From Lachnospiraceae bacterium (GTDB lineage: Bacteria > Bacillota > Clostridia > Lachnospirales > Lachnospiraceae): a stretch of 64,000 nt of DNA. How positions within the stretch are numbered: position 1 is the first letter of the stretch; the number at the start of each line of letters is the position of its first letter. A program made the position numbers and the translations under genes. The notes beneath the pieces are model-generated. The model did not search any database. It was not told the origin of the DNA and saw only the letters and a program-made list of their open reading frames with translations. The stretch is taken from assembly GCA_910574195.1 (NCBI GenBank), contig CAJTBF010000002.1, forward strand, positions 62,001-126,000, given 5' to 3'. Below, piece by piece: positions 37,601 to 44,329 of this stretch.

Positions 37601-37784
37601 GAATTCCCCATCCACGGATACTGGGAATCGAAAGCCGGAAAACAGAAATGAGAAAAAGGAAGGAGCAGAGGTCCAAAAAAGCGACAGTCCGCCGACCGGA
37701 GATGTCGGCGAGCCGGATCAGTGGATATTCTGGATGCTGCTGGCGGGAATCGGAGGATGTGTGTGTTTTCGAAAAAGTAAATGA
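34689..37784 (+). CDS. leucine-rich-repeat cell-wall-anchored surface protein
   Basis: 1031 residues. A signal peptide (KVKGMAALILTTVLFHVLLEISV) ends near VHAARA. A low-complexity region with six 12-residue repeats of the NSKETxADxTKx type (about 82-153) follows. Then come at least eleven roughly 21-residue leucine-rich repeats of the form NxxLxxLxCxxNQLxxLD (about 220-560), Ig/Flg-type beta domains, and a Pro/Thr-rich stalk (PSTDTGNQKPET). It ends in a sorting signal: SPPTGD, a hydrophobic helix and FRKSK. It should be attached to peptidoglycan by a sortase and may bind host or bacterial partners. GAAGGAG is 8 nt before the second ATG, which I use as start. Confidence 0.87.
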   Translation: MKRRRYFKVKGMAALILTTVLFHVLLEISVPDGLTVHAARAEQEETDTKGTDISREAVSLEKEASDSESIQKNGAAEDIKANSKETSADSTKVNSKETVSDDTKANSKGTSADSTKVNSKETAADGTKANSKETAADGTKASAKGTSADDTEEAENTQIGGEETKSEAALRSNAAAGDVEINKENFPDAGFREYLRTDSNMLKLHQDPNKFTAAEMALVTVLNMKNSSSTAESLAGIEHFENLTTLHCNGVYLKSIDVSKNVKLRYLECSQAWNLTSLNIRNCTELETLYCQQCKLADLDLSTNSKLEVLWCDGNELRTLRTENNPELRQLYCYQNQLTALDVGNNTKLKDLRCETNALEVLDVGNNRLLEILFCDRNQLKEIHIKGYSYLRGFSIDDNQLTSLDASDCPELGTLNCRNNQLKELKVTGDPKLRELICTNNQLTELDVRDNEALHHFHAGKNQLKALDVSNSKELSYFYFPENQLTEIDLSQNPQIVTFWCQNNQLKALDLRENTKLGNLDCSQNQLQTLDLSQNQSLRTLACTKNQLLSLQLPMSCNLKTPCEQHVVATTGEGQREWDLSESDPNVDRSKISNLQGASFSGSSGTVFTDFQPGTDVTYTYDCENSLTMQVTVHFKETNRWITELTGMSGWRYGDAPVSPRAESLYGEVQYLYSGTREGEDYHPEIPQESGIWYVKAVVPETEDYTGLEGTPVEFEITKAVPAELVLPDGLSAAHGSPLSTVVLPQGWAWVNPNENVHVEKQSYEAMWEVDDRNYDYTKTEGYDAEKHAVFRELNVTVVAEEKKRVDISQGIREIPDSLKDAGLDTETKITEKLCQVAAEKQGYSGENTVVYDVKLQVSLDGGKTWENVTPENFPGEGLEVLLPYPEGTNRADHDFIVTHMFTHEMNGHEPGEVETLEAEKAEEGLRFTVYSLSPIAIAWKAHDTDSGSYNPEKPGTDSPSTDTGNQKPETNSPSTDTGNRKPENRNEKKEGAEVQKSDSPPTGDVGEPDQWIFWMLLAGIGGCVCFRKSK
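34932..35147 (+). repeat. 36-bp coding tandem repeat, six copies
   Basis: Copies begin at 34932, 34968, 35004, 35040, 35076 and 35112 and encode 12-residue NSKETxADxTKx units at the N-terminus of the LRR protein. The last copy is diverged. Copy number is likely to vary between strains. Confidence 0.85.
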
Positions 37785-37789
37785 GAGAT

Positions 37790-37914
37790 GCGGACAGACC
37801 GTGAGATTTGGAAGCAGGAATCGCAATCACTGCCATAAATAACCCAAATCCGAGAGCTTCAATCATAGCCCCAATATTTTTTTCAATAACTGACCAGTTA
37901 AAAACATAATTCAT
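37790..37914 (-). pseudogene. remnant of an amino-acid ABC transporter permease gene
   Basis: From the ATG at 37914 the frame reads MNYVFNWSVIEKNIGAMIEA and then LGFGLFMAVIAI, the N-terminus of a His/Glu/Arg-type permease. Similarity stops after about 32 residues, close to the end of the LRR gene, where the frame runs into antisense sequence. It has a ribosome-binding site (TGGAGATAAC) and sits 27 nt after the binding-protein gene, as in an intact operon. The rest of the permease and the ATPase gene are missing. Confidence 0.65.
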
Positions 37915-37941
37915 AAGTTATCTCCATCTGTTCCAATCATT

Positions 37942-38796
37942 CTATTTGTACATTGCCGGTTTTCCTGTTGTCGGGGGATCCAATGTAACACCAAACCATT
38001 TCTCATATGCGTCGATATAGGATTGATAGGTTGCGCCTGACATGGCGTCAATCAATACGGTGTCTACATAATTCAGCCATTCCGCATCTCCCTTTTGCAC
38101 GCCGGCGCCGTAGTTCTGCGGATATCCGCTGATGCCGGAAGCGATGTAGGATTCGTCGGACGCTGCCTGATAGTTGGCATTTGACATATCGAAGACCGCC
38201 GCGTCACATCTGCCGGATTCCAGAGCCTGATATAACAATGCCTGATCTTCATATTGATCTACGGTATAGCTTCCTTCCTGTTCCGGGAACAGGGATGCAA
38301 CAATCTGTTCTGCATAACTGTTCTGGAGGATTGCAATCGTAACCTGTGTGCCGTCTTCCATTGCGGCAATTAATTCTTCGCTGCTTGTATAAGCTCCGTT
38401 TTTGTGAAGGAGTGCTTCCGCACCTTCGGTATAATATGGTACGGTGAATTCAATCTGCTGTGCTCTTTCCGCACTGATGGTCATAAACTGGAAGCAGATA
38501 TCTACATTTCCGTTTACCAGATTCGGTACACGTTCATCGGAGGACTGTTCTACAAATTCTACTGCCTCCGGATCCCCAAACAGGGAATTTGCAAGAATTT
38601 TTGCCATCTCCACATCAAATCCGGCAAGTTCTCCGTCATCATCATAGAAATGCCAGGGAGCGTTCGTGCTGCCGGTTCCGACAATCAGGTGTCCTCTCTC
38701 CATGACCTCCTGAAGTTTGCTGCTTTTGCCGGATTCCTGTGTATCACCGGAACCGCCGCAGGCGCTAAGTACAAATACAAGTGTCAGCATTACCAT
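37942..38796 (-). CDS. amino-acid ABC transporter substrate-binding lipoprotein, probably non-functional 5' end
   Basis: A family 3 solute-binding protein of about 284 residues with GHLIVGTGSTNAPWHFYDDD, ELAGFDVEMAKILAN and FTVPYYTEGAEALL. The lipobox LSAC is present. The natural frame continues upstream of the first ATG as QNKKIFSV, the expected signal-peptide start, but the initiator codon is replaced by CAG and no ATG, GTG or TTG is in frame before it. The ATG at 38796 has no ribosome-binding site. The terminator of the upstream aldolase gene lies only about 40 bp before it. With the truncated permease downstream, this looks like the leftover of a deleted transporter operon. Confidence 0.75.
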   Translation of the reverse strand: MVMLTLVFVLSACGGSGDTQESGKSSKLQEVMERGHLIVGTGSTNAPWHFYDDDGELAGFDVEMAKILANSLFGDPEAVEFVEQSSDERVPNLVNGNVDICFQFMTISAERAQQIEFTVPYYTEGAEALLHKNGAYTSSEELIAAMEDGTQVTIAILQNSYAEQIVASLFPEQEGSYTVDQYEDQALLYQALESGRCDAAVFDMSNANYQAASDESYIASGISGYPQNYGAGVQKGDAEWLNYVDTVLIDAMSGATYQSYIDAYEKWFGVTLDPPTTGKPAMYK

Positions 38797-38832
38797 TACG
38801 GAAAATATTTTTTTGTTCTGATAAAAAATTTC

Positions 38833-38880
38833 AACAAAAAATAGAGACGGAGATTCGTAAATTTGACGAATCCCCGTCTT
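38833..38880 (-). terminator. terminator of the regulator-aldolase operon
   Basis: On the minus strand AGACGGGGATTCGT pairs with ACGAATCTCCGTCT, followed by a T-rich run (38844-38833). Confidence 0.82.
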
Positions 38881-38881
38881 T

Positions 38882-38917
38882 GGATGTCCGGGACTGCCAG
38901 TGGCAGTTTTTTGTATA
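38882..38917 (+). repeat. member of the 37-nt hairpin repeat family
   Basis: ACTGCC-AGT-GGCAGT followed by TTTTTGTAT; closest to the copy at 58742. Confidence 0.5.
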
Positions 38918-38939
38918 GTAATTAATTTTCAAGCACGCT

Positions 38940-39728
38940 TTAGAAAATTGCGGCCTCAAACTGGTGGAATTGTTCGGTCAGTTTTCGGCATGCATCATAA
39001 AAAATTCCCATGTCCACTGAATAGGAAATATACTGTACTCCTGATTTCATCCATTTTTCCATCATAGCCTTACTGTCGGTAAATGTTCCGACCACAATAT
39101 TTCTTTTTTTGGCTGCTTTTACGATTTTGTCCATTTCCGTGACTACACGCGGGTGATGGACCTGTCCGGGAACTCCCAGACTTTGTGATAAATCGTATGG
39201 TCCAATGAAAACAATATCGATCCCTTCCACAGACAGAATTTCATTCAGATTTTCAATGGCCTCCCGGCCTTCGATCTGTGCGATTACAATGGTATCGTTC
39301 GCAGTTCTAAAATAAGTCTCTTTACTCATTGCAGAATAATGAGCGGCTCTCACGAAGCGGCACACTCCTCGTTCTCCTGCCGGGGAAAACTTGGCATATT
39401 TTACGGCCAGACGTGCCTCCGCTGCTGTGGATATTTTGGGGATTTCGATGGCGGCAGCGCCGATATCCAGCGCCTTGCCGATTGCTTCCTCTGTGAGGTC
39501 GGCAACCCGGATGACCGGAAGAATCTCTGCATTCTGCGCGGCCCGGATGTTGTTCTGCATACTCTGGATGTTGATTGGTCCATGTTCCATATCCAGAATT
39601 ACAAAATCCATCTTTGCATAACCGGCGGCTTCCACAAATCCCGGATCACAGGTCTTCATAAATGGTCCAAACACCGGTTTCCCGGCCAGCAGCTTCTTTT
39701 TAAAATTTTGAATCAGTTGTTCGTTCAT
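38940..39728 (-). CDS. HpcH/HpaI-family aldolase
   Basis: A class II metal-dependent aldolase of 262 residues. Similar enzymes cleave 2-keto-3-deoxyglucarate or 4-hydroxy-2-oxo acids to pyruvate and an aldehyde. Motifs: DFVILDMEHGPIN, IPKISTAAEARLAVKYAKFSP, GERGVCRFVRAAHYS, IAQIEGREAIENL and IDIVFIGPYDLSQSLG with the metal-site acids. The start at 39728 follows AGAGGACC. It is 34 nt downstream of the YheO-type regulator gene and probably co-transcribed with it. Substrate unknown. Confidence 0.86.
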   Translation of the reverse strand: MNEQLIQNFKKKLLAGKPVFGPFMKTCDPGFVEAAGYAKMDFVILDMEHGPINIQSMQNNIRAAQNAEILPVIRVADLTEEAIGKALDIGAAAIEIPKISTAAEARLAVKYAKFSPAGERGVCRFVRAAHYSAMSKETYFRTANDTIVIAQIEGREAIENLNEILSVEGIDIVFIGPYDLSQSLGVPGQVHHPRVVTEMDKIVKAAKKRNIVVGTFTDSKAMMEKWMKSGVQYISYSVDMGIFYDACRKLTEQFHQFEAAIF

Positions 39729-39762
39729 TGTACGGTCCTCTTTTTTATGAAATGTTCTGTTT

Positions 39763-40398
39763 CTATGCGTCTTCTTCATTCAGGTAATTATAAACTGTGA
39801 ATCTGGAGATCCCCAGAAATTCCGCAACCCGTTCCGCTGACTTTTTGATAAGAAAGGCCCCTTTCTTATCCAGATATTTTACAACAGCTACTTTGTCTTC
39901 TTTATCCAGTGTGTGTAAGGTGTGCCCGGTACTTTCTACCGCTGCCTTCATAAGAGCTTCCAGAAGTTCGTCAATATTACTGGTGAATAGTTCTCCTTTC
40001 GGTTCTTCCTCGGCTTCTTTTGTCAGTTTCAGCATTGCTTCATGGCCGGCGATAAAACCTGTAATATCATAATTAATGCAGAGACTTCCCACCAATGTTC
40101 CGTTTTCATCAAAGAAATATTTACTGGAAGAACGTAAAATTTTCCCGTCTTTTGTTTTATTGATATAGCAGAGTTCATCTTTCGGCTGTGAGGTCCCCCT
40201 CAGAATAGATAATCCGGCGTCGGTTCCACCGCCGCCAATAGCTCTTCCCGTTACATGCCCGTTCCAGATTGCAACGATCGTATTGTCATAAGGTCGTGTC
40301 AGATCATGAAGAACGACTTCACAGTCTGTTCCGAATTGTTTCGCGATACATTCGCATACTTCACATAGCATCTTAAAATTGTCTTCTACAAAACTCAT
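39763..40398 (-). CDS. YheO/DauR-type transcriptional regulator
   Basis: 211 residues. The N-terminal YheO-like PAS domain (about 5-120) includes FGTDCEVVLHDLTRPYDNTIVAIWNGHVTGR and GSLCINYDIT. The C-terminal HTH_22-type domain (about 150-210) has KYLDKKGAFLIKKSAERVAEFLGISRFTVYNYL. A known member, DauR, controls D-arginine use. Here a D-amino-acid-type enzyme is transcribed divergently, so a D-amino-acid-responsive regulator is a reasonable inference. It has its own TTGACA/TAGAAT promoter. Confidence 0.86.
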   Translation of the reverse strand: MSFVEDNFKMLCEVCECIAKQFGTDCEVVLHDLTRPYDNTIVAIWNGHVTGRAIGGGGTDAGLSILRGTSQPKDELCYINKTKDGKILRSSSKYFFDENGTLVGSLCINYDITGFIAGHEAMLKLTKEAEEEPKGELFTSNIDELLEALMKAAVESTGHTLHTLDKEDKVAVVKYLDKKGAFLIKKSAERVAEFLGISRFTVYNYLNEEDA

Positions 40399-40495
40399 AT
40401 TCTGTCCATCCTCTTATCCGCACAGGCAACCGATCACAGGGCGCCGGAAGGGATATAAATTTTTGAAATAACTATTCAACAGTTTGTTTAGCTTT

Positions 40496-40524
40496 ATTCT
40501 AATTTCATTCGAATAATTTGTCAA
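40496..40524 (-). promoter_or_regulatory. sigma-A promoter of the YheO-type regulator gene
   Basis: On the minus strand TTGACA (40524-40519), a 17-bp spacer and TAGAAT (40501-40496). Confidence 0.72.
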
Positions 40525-40663
40525 TATCTTTTCTTTCATGCCGGTGTCTGGTACAGTATGAAACGTAATAGACGACCATCAAAGATAATCATAATTTGTA
40601 ACAGTGCAACCTTTTGCTTCCCTGTCGGTATAATTTCACAGGTTTTTAAATCTGTTCTTGAGC

Positions 40664-40716
40664 TTTTCAACATTTTGTGTAAAAATAGCAGGAAGGAGAA
40701 CTTTTTTCAACATTTT
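40664..40716 (+). promoter_or_regulatory. 13-bp direct repeats upstream of the D-threonine aldolase-like gene
   Basis: TTTTCAACATTTT at 40664-40676 and again at 40704-40716, 40 bp apart. They may be operator sites of the divergent regulator. The rest of the 393-bp divergent region is AT-rich and shows only the regulator promoter. Confidence 0.4.
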
Positions 40717-40791
40717 TGTTTGTATTTACTGTAAAGGAATACCTCAAAGGCATTCCTGATCCTGGATCCTGCTTGAGAAAGGAGAGATGAG

Positions 40792-41895
40792 ATGGAGTAT
40801 GATTATTCTTTCGAGGGGATGGATGCGGTGATTTCCCCGGCATTGATTTATTACCGTAGTTTGATATGTGAGAATATACAGAAGGCAGTCCGGACGGCGA
40901 AAGGAGCAGATCGCCTGTGGCCGCATATCAAAAGTCATAAAATGGCGGATATGATTCGTCTGTCCATGGGATATGGGATTACGCGTTTTAAATGTGCAAC
41001 GATTGCAGAGGCGGAAGTGGCGGCCTCCTGCGGCGCCGGTCATGTAGTGATCTCTTATCCGTTGGTAGAGCCGAACATTGCAAGAGCAGTAAAATTGGTA
41101 CAGGGAACACAGTTCTATGCAATCGGAGACAATTTGGAGATGCTCGCCCAGTTGGGGGATGCAGCCCGGGAGTCCACAGGCAGTATACAGGTGCTTGTGG
41201 ATGTGAATCTGGGAATGGACAGAACAGGGGTATCGATGAAGGAAGTACCTGCCTTTTGTGAGGCCTGCGCCGGAATTCCGAGAATTGCGCTGAGAGGACT
41301 GCATTGTTATGACGGACATCGGACAGAACAGGACTACACAAGCCGGAAAATGCAGGTGGATAAGCTAAATCTACGATTGATAGATTTGTTTCGTTCTTTG
41401 AAAGAACGATTTGCATTCTGTTCAATATTAATACTTGGAGGGACTCCCTCTTTTCCGTGTCATGCGGACGTTCGCGATGCGTTCTTTTCGCCTGGAACTC
41501 TGTTTGTCTATGATGACGGATACCGGAAAAAGTTTCCGGATTTGCCCTATGTTCCGGGGGCGGCCATACTAACGCGTGTGGTCAGTTGTCCGGGGGAAGG
41601 GATTTTTACGTTAGATTTGGGGTATAAGGGCAGTGCGGCGGATCCGGCCGGTATACGGGGGCGGCTTCTGGGCGTGGAGTATTGTGAAGAATGGTTTCAA
41701 AGTGAAGAACACTGGACTTTTCGGATGAAACCGGGATATGAGCGGGAACGCCCGAAAGTGGGGGAAGAATTTTTTGTGATTCCCACACATATCTGTCCTA
41801 CCAGTGCGCTGTACCCATCGGTCCCGGTTGTGGAAGGCGGAAAAATAGTAGATCACTGGTCTGTTTCCGCGCGGAACCGTCAGATTACATATTGA
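40792..41895 (+). CDS. D-threonine aldolase / D-serine dehydratase-like PLP enzyme
   Basis: 367 residues of the alanine-racemase N-terminal fold with the DSD1-type C-terminal domain. Such enzymes cleave D-threonine-type hydroxy amino acids or dehydrate D-serine, using PLP and a metal. The PLP lysine is in PHIKSHK. The metal-binding His-Cys pair is in PTHICPTSALYP. Other matches: VLVDVNLGMDRTG, GLHCYDGH and LILGGTPSFP. AAAGGAGAG precedes the ATG. It is divergent from the YheO-type regulator and followed by a RidA gene, a logical pairing because dehydration releases enamine/imine intermediates. Confidence 0.85.
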   Translation: MEYDYSFEGMDAVISPALIYYRSLICENIQKAVRTAKGADRLWPHIKSHKMADMIRLSMGYGITRFKCATIAEAEVAASCGAGHVVISYPLVEPNIARAVKLVQGTQFYAIGDNLEMLAQLGDAARESTGSIQVLVDVNLGMDRTGVSMKEVPAFCEACAGIPRIALRGLHCYDGHRTEQDYTSRKMQVDKLNLRLIDLFRSLKERFAFCSILILGGTPSFPCHADVRDAFFSPGTLFVYDDGYRKKFPDLPYVPGAAILTRVVSCPGEGIFTLDLGYKGSAADPAGIRGRLLGVEYCEEWFQSEEHWTFRMKPGYERERPKVGEEFFVIPTHICPTSALYPSVPVVEGGKIVDHWSVSARNRQITY

Positions 41896-41928
41896 ACAGT
41901 TTATGTCGAAGGAGAGGAAGGTTGAAAG

Positions 41929-42398
41929 ATGAATGTTTATGACGTATTGAAAGAAAAAGGGATCACACTGCCGGCGCCGCCGCCTAAAGGAGGCGTCTAT
42001 ACGCCGGTTCAGGAATTTGGTCCCAATCTGCTGTATTGTTCCGGATGCAGCCCGGATTTGGGAAACGGGAATACATATGTCGGAAAGCTGGTGATTCCCT
42101 CACATTGGAGGAAGGGCAGAAGGCAGCGTACAATTGCATGCTGAACCTGCTTGCCAATCTGGATGCAAAGACCGGAGACCTGAATAAGATCAAACGTTTT
42201 GTAAAGGTACTTGCATTTGTGAATTCTGCGGATACTTTTTCCCAGCAGCCGCAGGTAGTCAACGGCGGTTCCAATTTGCTTCTGGAGCTTTTTGGAGAAG
42301 AGGCGGGCTGTCCGGCGAGAACGGCCATTGGAACCAATGCGCTTCCGGGAAATATTGCCTGTGAGATCGAGGTCCTGGTGGAATTAAAGGGAGAATAA
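41929..42398 (+). pseudogene. RidA-family enamine/imine deaminase, frameshifted
   Basis: RidA proteins hydrolyse reactive enamine/imine products of PLP dehydratases. The first part is in one frame (MNVYDVLKEKGITLPAPPPK to GNTYVGKL). The rest is in the next frame (GDSLTLEEGQKAAYNCMLNL to the C-terminus with [19 protein letters not shown]). The join is at about 42090: one extra G in AAGCTGGTGATT would restore KLGDSLTLEEG. Conserved family residues on both sides are intact, so the lesion is recent or a sequencing error. Confidence 0.8.
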
Positions 42399-42415
42399 TG
42401 AGGAAAGGCTGCCAT

Positions 42416-42535
42416 ATGAAAATAATTACACGATCAAAATATCTGGATAGAATCATTGAGCTAAAGGATACTCCTGATATAAAGATTATTACAGGGATCC
42501 GTCGTTCTGGTAAGTCCAAGCTGATGCAGGAATAA
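42416..42535 (+). pseudogene. truncated AAA ATPase gene (5' remnant)
   Basis: A 39-residue frame beginning [18 protein letters not shown] contains a P-loop [10 protein letters not shown] and stops at once. This is the N-terminus of the AAA_14/DUF4143-type ATPases often found as selfish or toxin-linked genes in gut Firmicutes. The remaining 350 or more residues are missing. A terminator follows 25 nt later. Confidence 0.65.
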
Positions 42536-42557
42536 AAATACAATTTTAATATAGAAG

Positions 42558-42603
42558 AAACCACTTCTTAAGGTGCAGATAGTGCCTGGGAGGTGGTTTT
42601 TTA
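42558..42603 (+). terminator. rho-independent terminator
   Basis: AACCACTTC...AAGG pairs with CCTGGGAGGTGGTT with small mismatches, followed by TTTT. Confidence 0.7.
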
Positions 42604-42656
42604 ATTTTTATCTGATAAAAGAGAGAAATCTAACCGAGAGTTTGGAGAGGGGTATT

Positions 42657-42821
42657 CTAGTGTACTGACCGGATTACATTTCGCCAAATGACTTGCCTGA
42701 ATTTCCATCTGCCGCGTTGTTGTCGGTCAACGATGCCACCGCATCGCCTCCTTCCAACGCCTTGCAGACTGAAAATTCATTCTGCGTCATTTAGCTGAAA
42801 GTAATCGGGTCAGTACACTAG
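42657..42821. mobile_element. 165-bp MITE-like element with 21-bp terminal inverted repeats
   Basis: CTAGTGTACTGACCGGATTA plus C (42657-42677) is inverted at 42801-42821 with one mismatch. The interior has no ORF. It fills much of the 450-bp gap before the VWA gene. After it lies a G/C-run-rich stretch (42836-42900) in which I see no clear promoter. Confidence 0.75.
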
Positions 42822-42985
42822 GGCATGCAGTTTCCCAAAAAGGCAAAAGTTTCCCCCCGGGGATAAAAGCTGTTCCCCGGAAAGAAATTTTATTTCCCCG
42901 GGTGAAAAAAGAGGAACAGGAACGGTTGGATGAAAAGTCTCCGTGCCATATAATAAGTTCCATCAAGAGGAAGGACAAAAGAGAT

Positions 42986-44317
42986 ATGGACGAGAGAACA
43001 GCGGAGTTGGCACAAAAAGGGCTGTATTGTATCAGAAAGGATCTTTCCGATCAGTATCCTTATATGCGTCCGGCAATCTATTATCTGACGCCGGTATCCG
43101 ACGAGAAGGAAAAAAGACTCAGCACAGACGGAACCTGTCTGTTTTATCACCCGGAATATGTGCTTTCGTGTTTTGAAAGCAAGAAGAAATATTCCGGTCT
43201 GGTGTATCAGTTTCTGCATATCCTGATGCATTGTCTGCTGGGGCACGTATGTAAGAAGAATGAAGAAAATGCATTCCTGTATGACGAGTGCGCGGATTAT
43301 CTTGCAGACAGAGCGATTGAGCGGATGACGGGAAAAGCGCGGAGACGCCCGGGGCGATATGAGGTATGGGAAGAATATCATGATTTTAAAAGAAAAACCG
43401 GGGGATTATCCGTATCCGGTCTTCGAGATTACTGCAGACTCCAAAAAGAAAGGGCGGAGTATCTGCAGAAAATCGGAAAATATGTGTACAGTGATAATCA
43501 CCAATACTGGACGAAGGAAAATCCGGCGTCGCTTGCCCGGAAGGGAAACGACAGGGCGAAAGGTGCAGGCGGCAACTGGCAGTTTCTGTGGAGTCAGGTG
43601 GTTGAAACGGCGGATATGATGAAAAGAGGAGGGCTGTGCGCAGGCAATCGGGCAGGGGAAAACCAGGAGGAACGAGCGGCGTCCGCAGAAAATACTGCAG
43701 ATTATAAAAGTCTGCTGCAAAGGATGTGTTCCCTCAGAGAGGTGATTCAGACGACGGATGCGGAGTTTGATTATATCTGGTATGAGACGGGGGTCGCGCT
43801 TTATGGAAATATCCCGCTGATTGAGCCGGCAGAGTGTGCGGAGGAACCTGTGGCGGACGATATTATTATTGCCATTGATACGTCCGGTTCCTGTTCCGGG
43901 GACGTTGCTTCCCGTTTTCTGCGGGAGACATGCAATCTGCTGCGGGATATGAACATACGGGGAAATCACTGCCGGATTCGGATTCTCCAGTGTGACAGCG
44001 AGATTCAGAATGAAATTCTCATTCAGTCAAAGGAGGAAATTCCGGATTTTCAGAATCAGATGATATACGGATACGGAGGAACCGATTTCCGCCCGGTGTT
44101 TGCATATATCGAAGAATGCAGGAAAAAGGGGGAGATCAAAAAGGTGTCCGGGTTGATTTATCTTACGGATGCGGAGGGGATTTTTCCTGATCAACGTACA
44201 GACTATGAAACCGTATTTGTGGTATGGAATGCGTATGACGCTGTGTTTCGGGAGATTCCGGACTGGATTACGAAGGTAAAGCTTACAGAGGAGGATATGG
44301 AAGAGTTTTCGGTTTAG
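42986..44317 (+). CDS. VWA-domain protein with metallopeptidase-like N-terminus (DUF2201 type)
   Basis: 443 residues in two domains. The N-terminal zincin-like region has FLHILMHCLLGH (His78, His82, His87) and DECADYLADR. The catalytic Glu expected after the first His of HExxH is Ile, so peptidase activity is doubtful. The middle is variable and charged. The C-terminal VWA domain has an intact MIDAS: DTSGS from Asp298, the Thr in GGTDFRP and the Asp in YLTDAEG. The MoxR-type ATPase gene follows after 12 nt, the classic MoxR-VWA pairing. I take the ATG at 42986; a GTG at 42902 would add 28 residues. Confidence 0.82.
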   Translation: MDERTAELAQKGLYCIRKDLSDQYPYMRPAIYYLTPVSDEKEKRLSTDGTCLFYHPEYVLSCFESKKKYSGLVYQFLHILMHCLLGHVCKKNEENAFLYDECADYLADRAIERMTGKARRRPGRYEVWEEYHDFKRKTGGLSVSGLRDYCRLQKERAEYLQKIGKYVYSDNHQYWTKENPASLARKGNDRAKGAGGNWQFLWSQVVETADMMKRGGLCAGNRAGENQEERAASAENTADYKSLLQRMCSLREVIQTTDAEFDYIWYETGVALYGNIPLIEPAECAEEPVADDIIIAIDTSGSCSGDVASRFLRETCNLLRDMNIRGNHCRIRILQCDSEIQNEILIQSKEEIPDFQNQMIYGYGGTDFRPVFAYIEECRKKGEIKKVSGLIYLTDAEGIFPDQRTDYETVFVVWNAYDAVFREIPDWITKVKLTEEDMEEFSV

Positions 44318-44329
44318 AAGGAGGAACGA

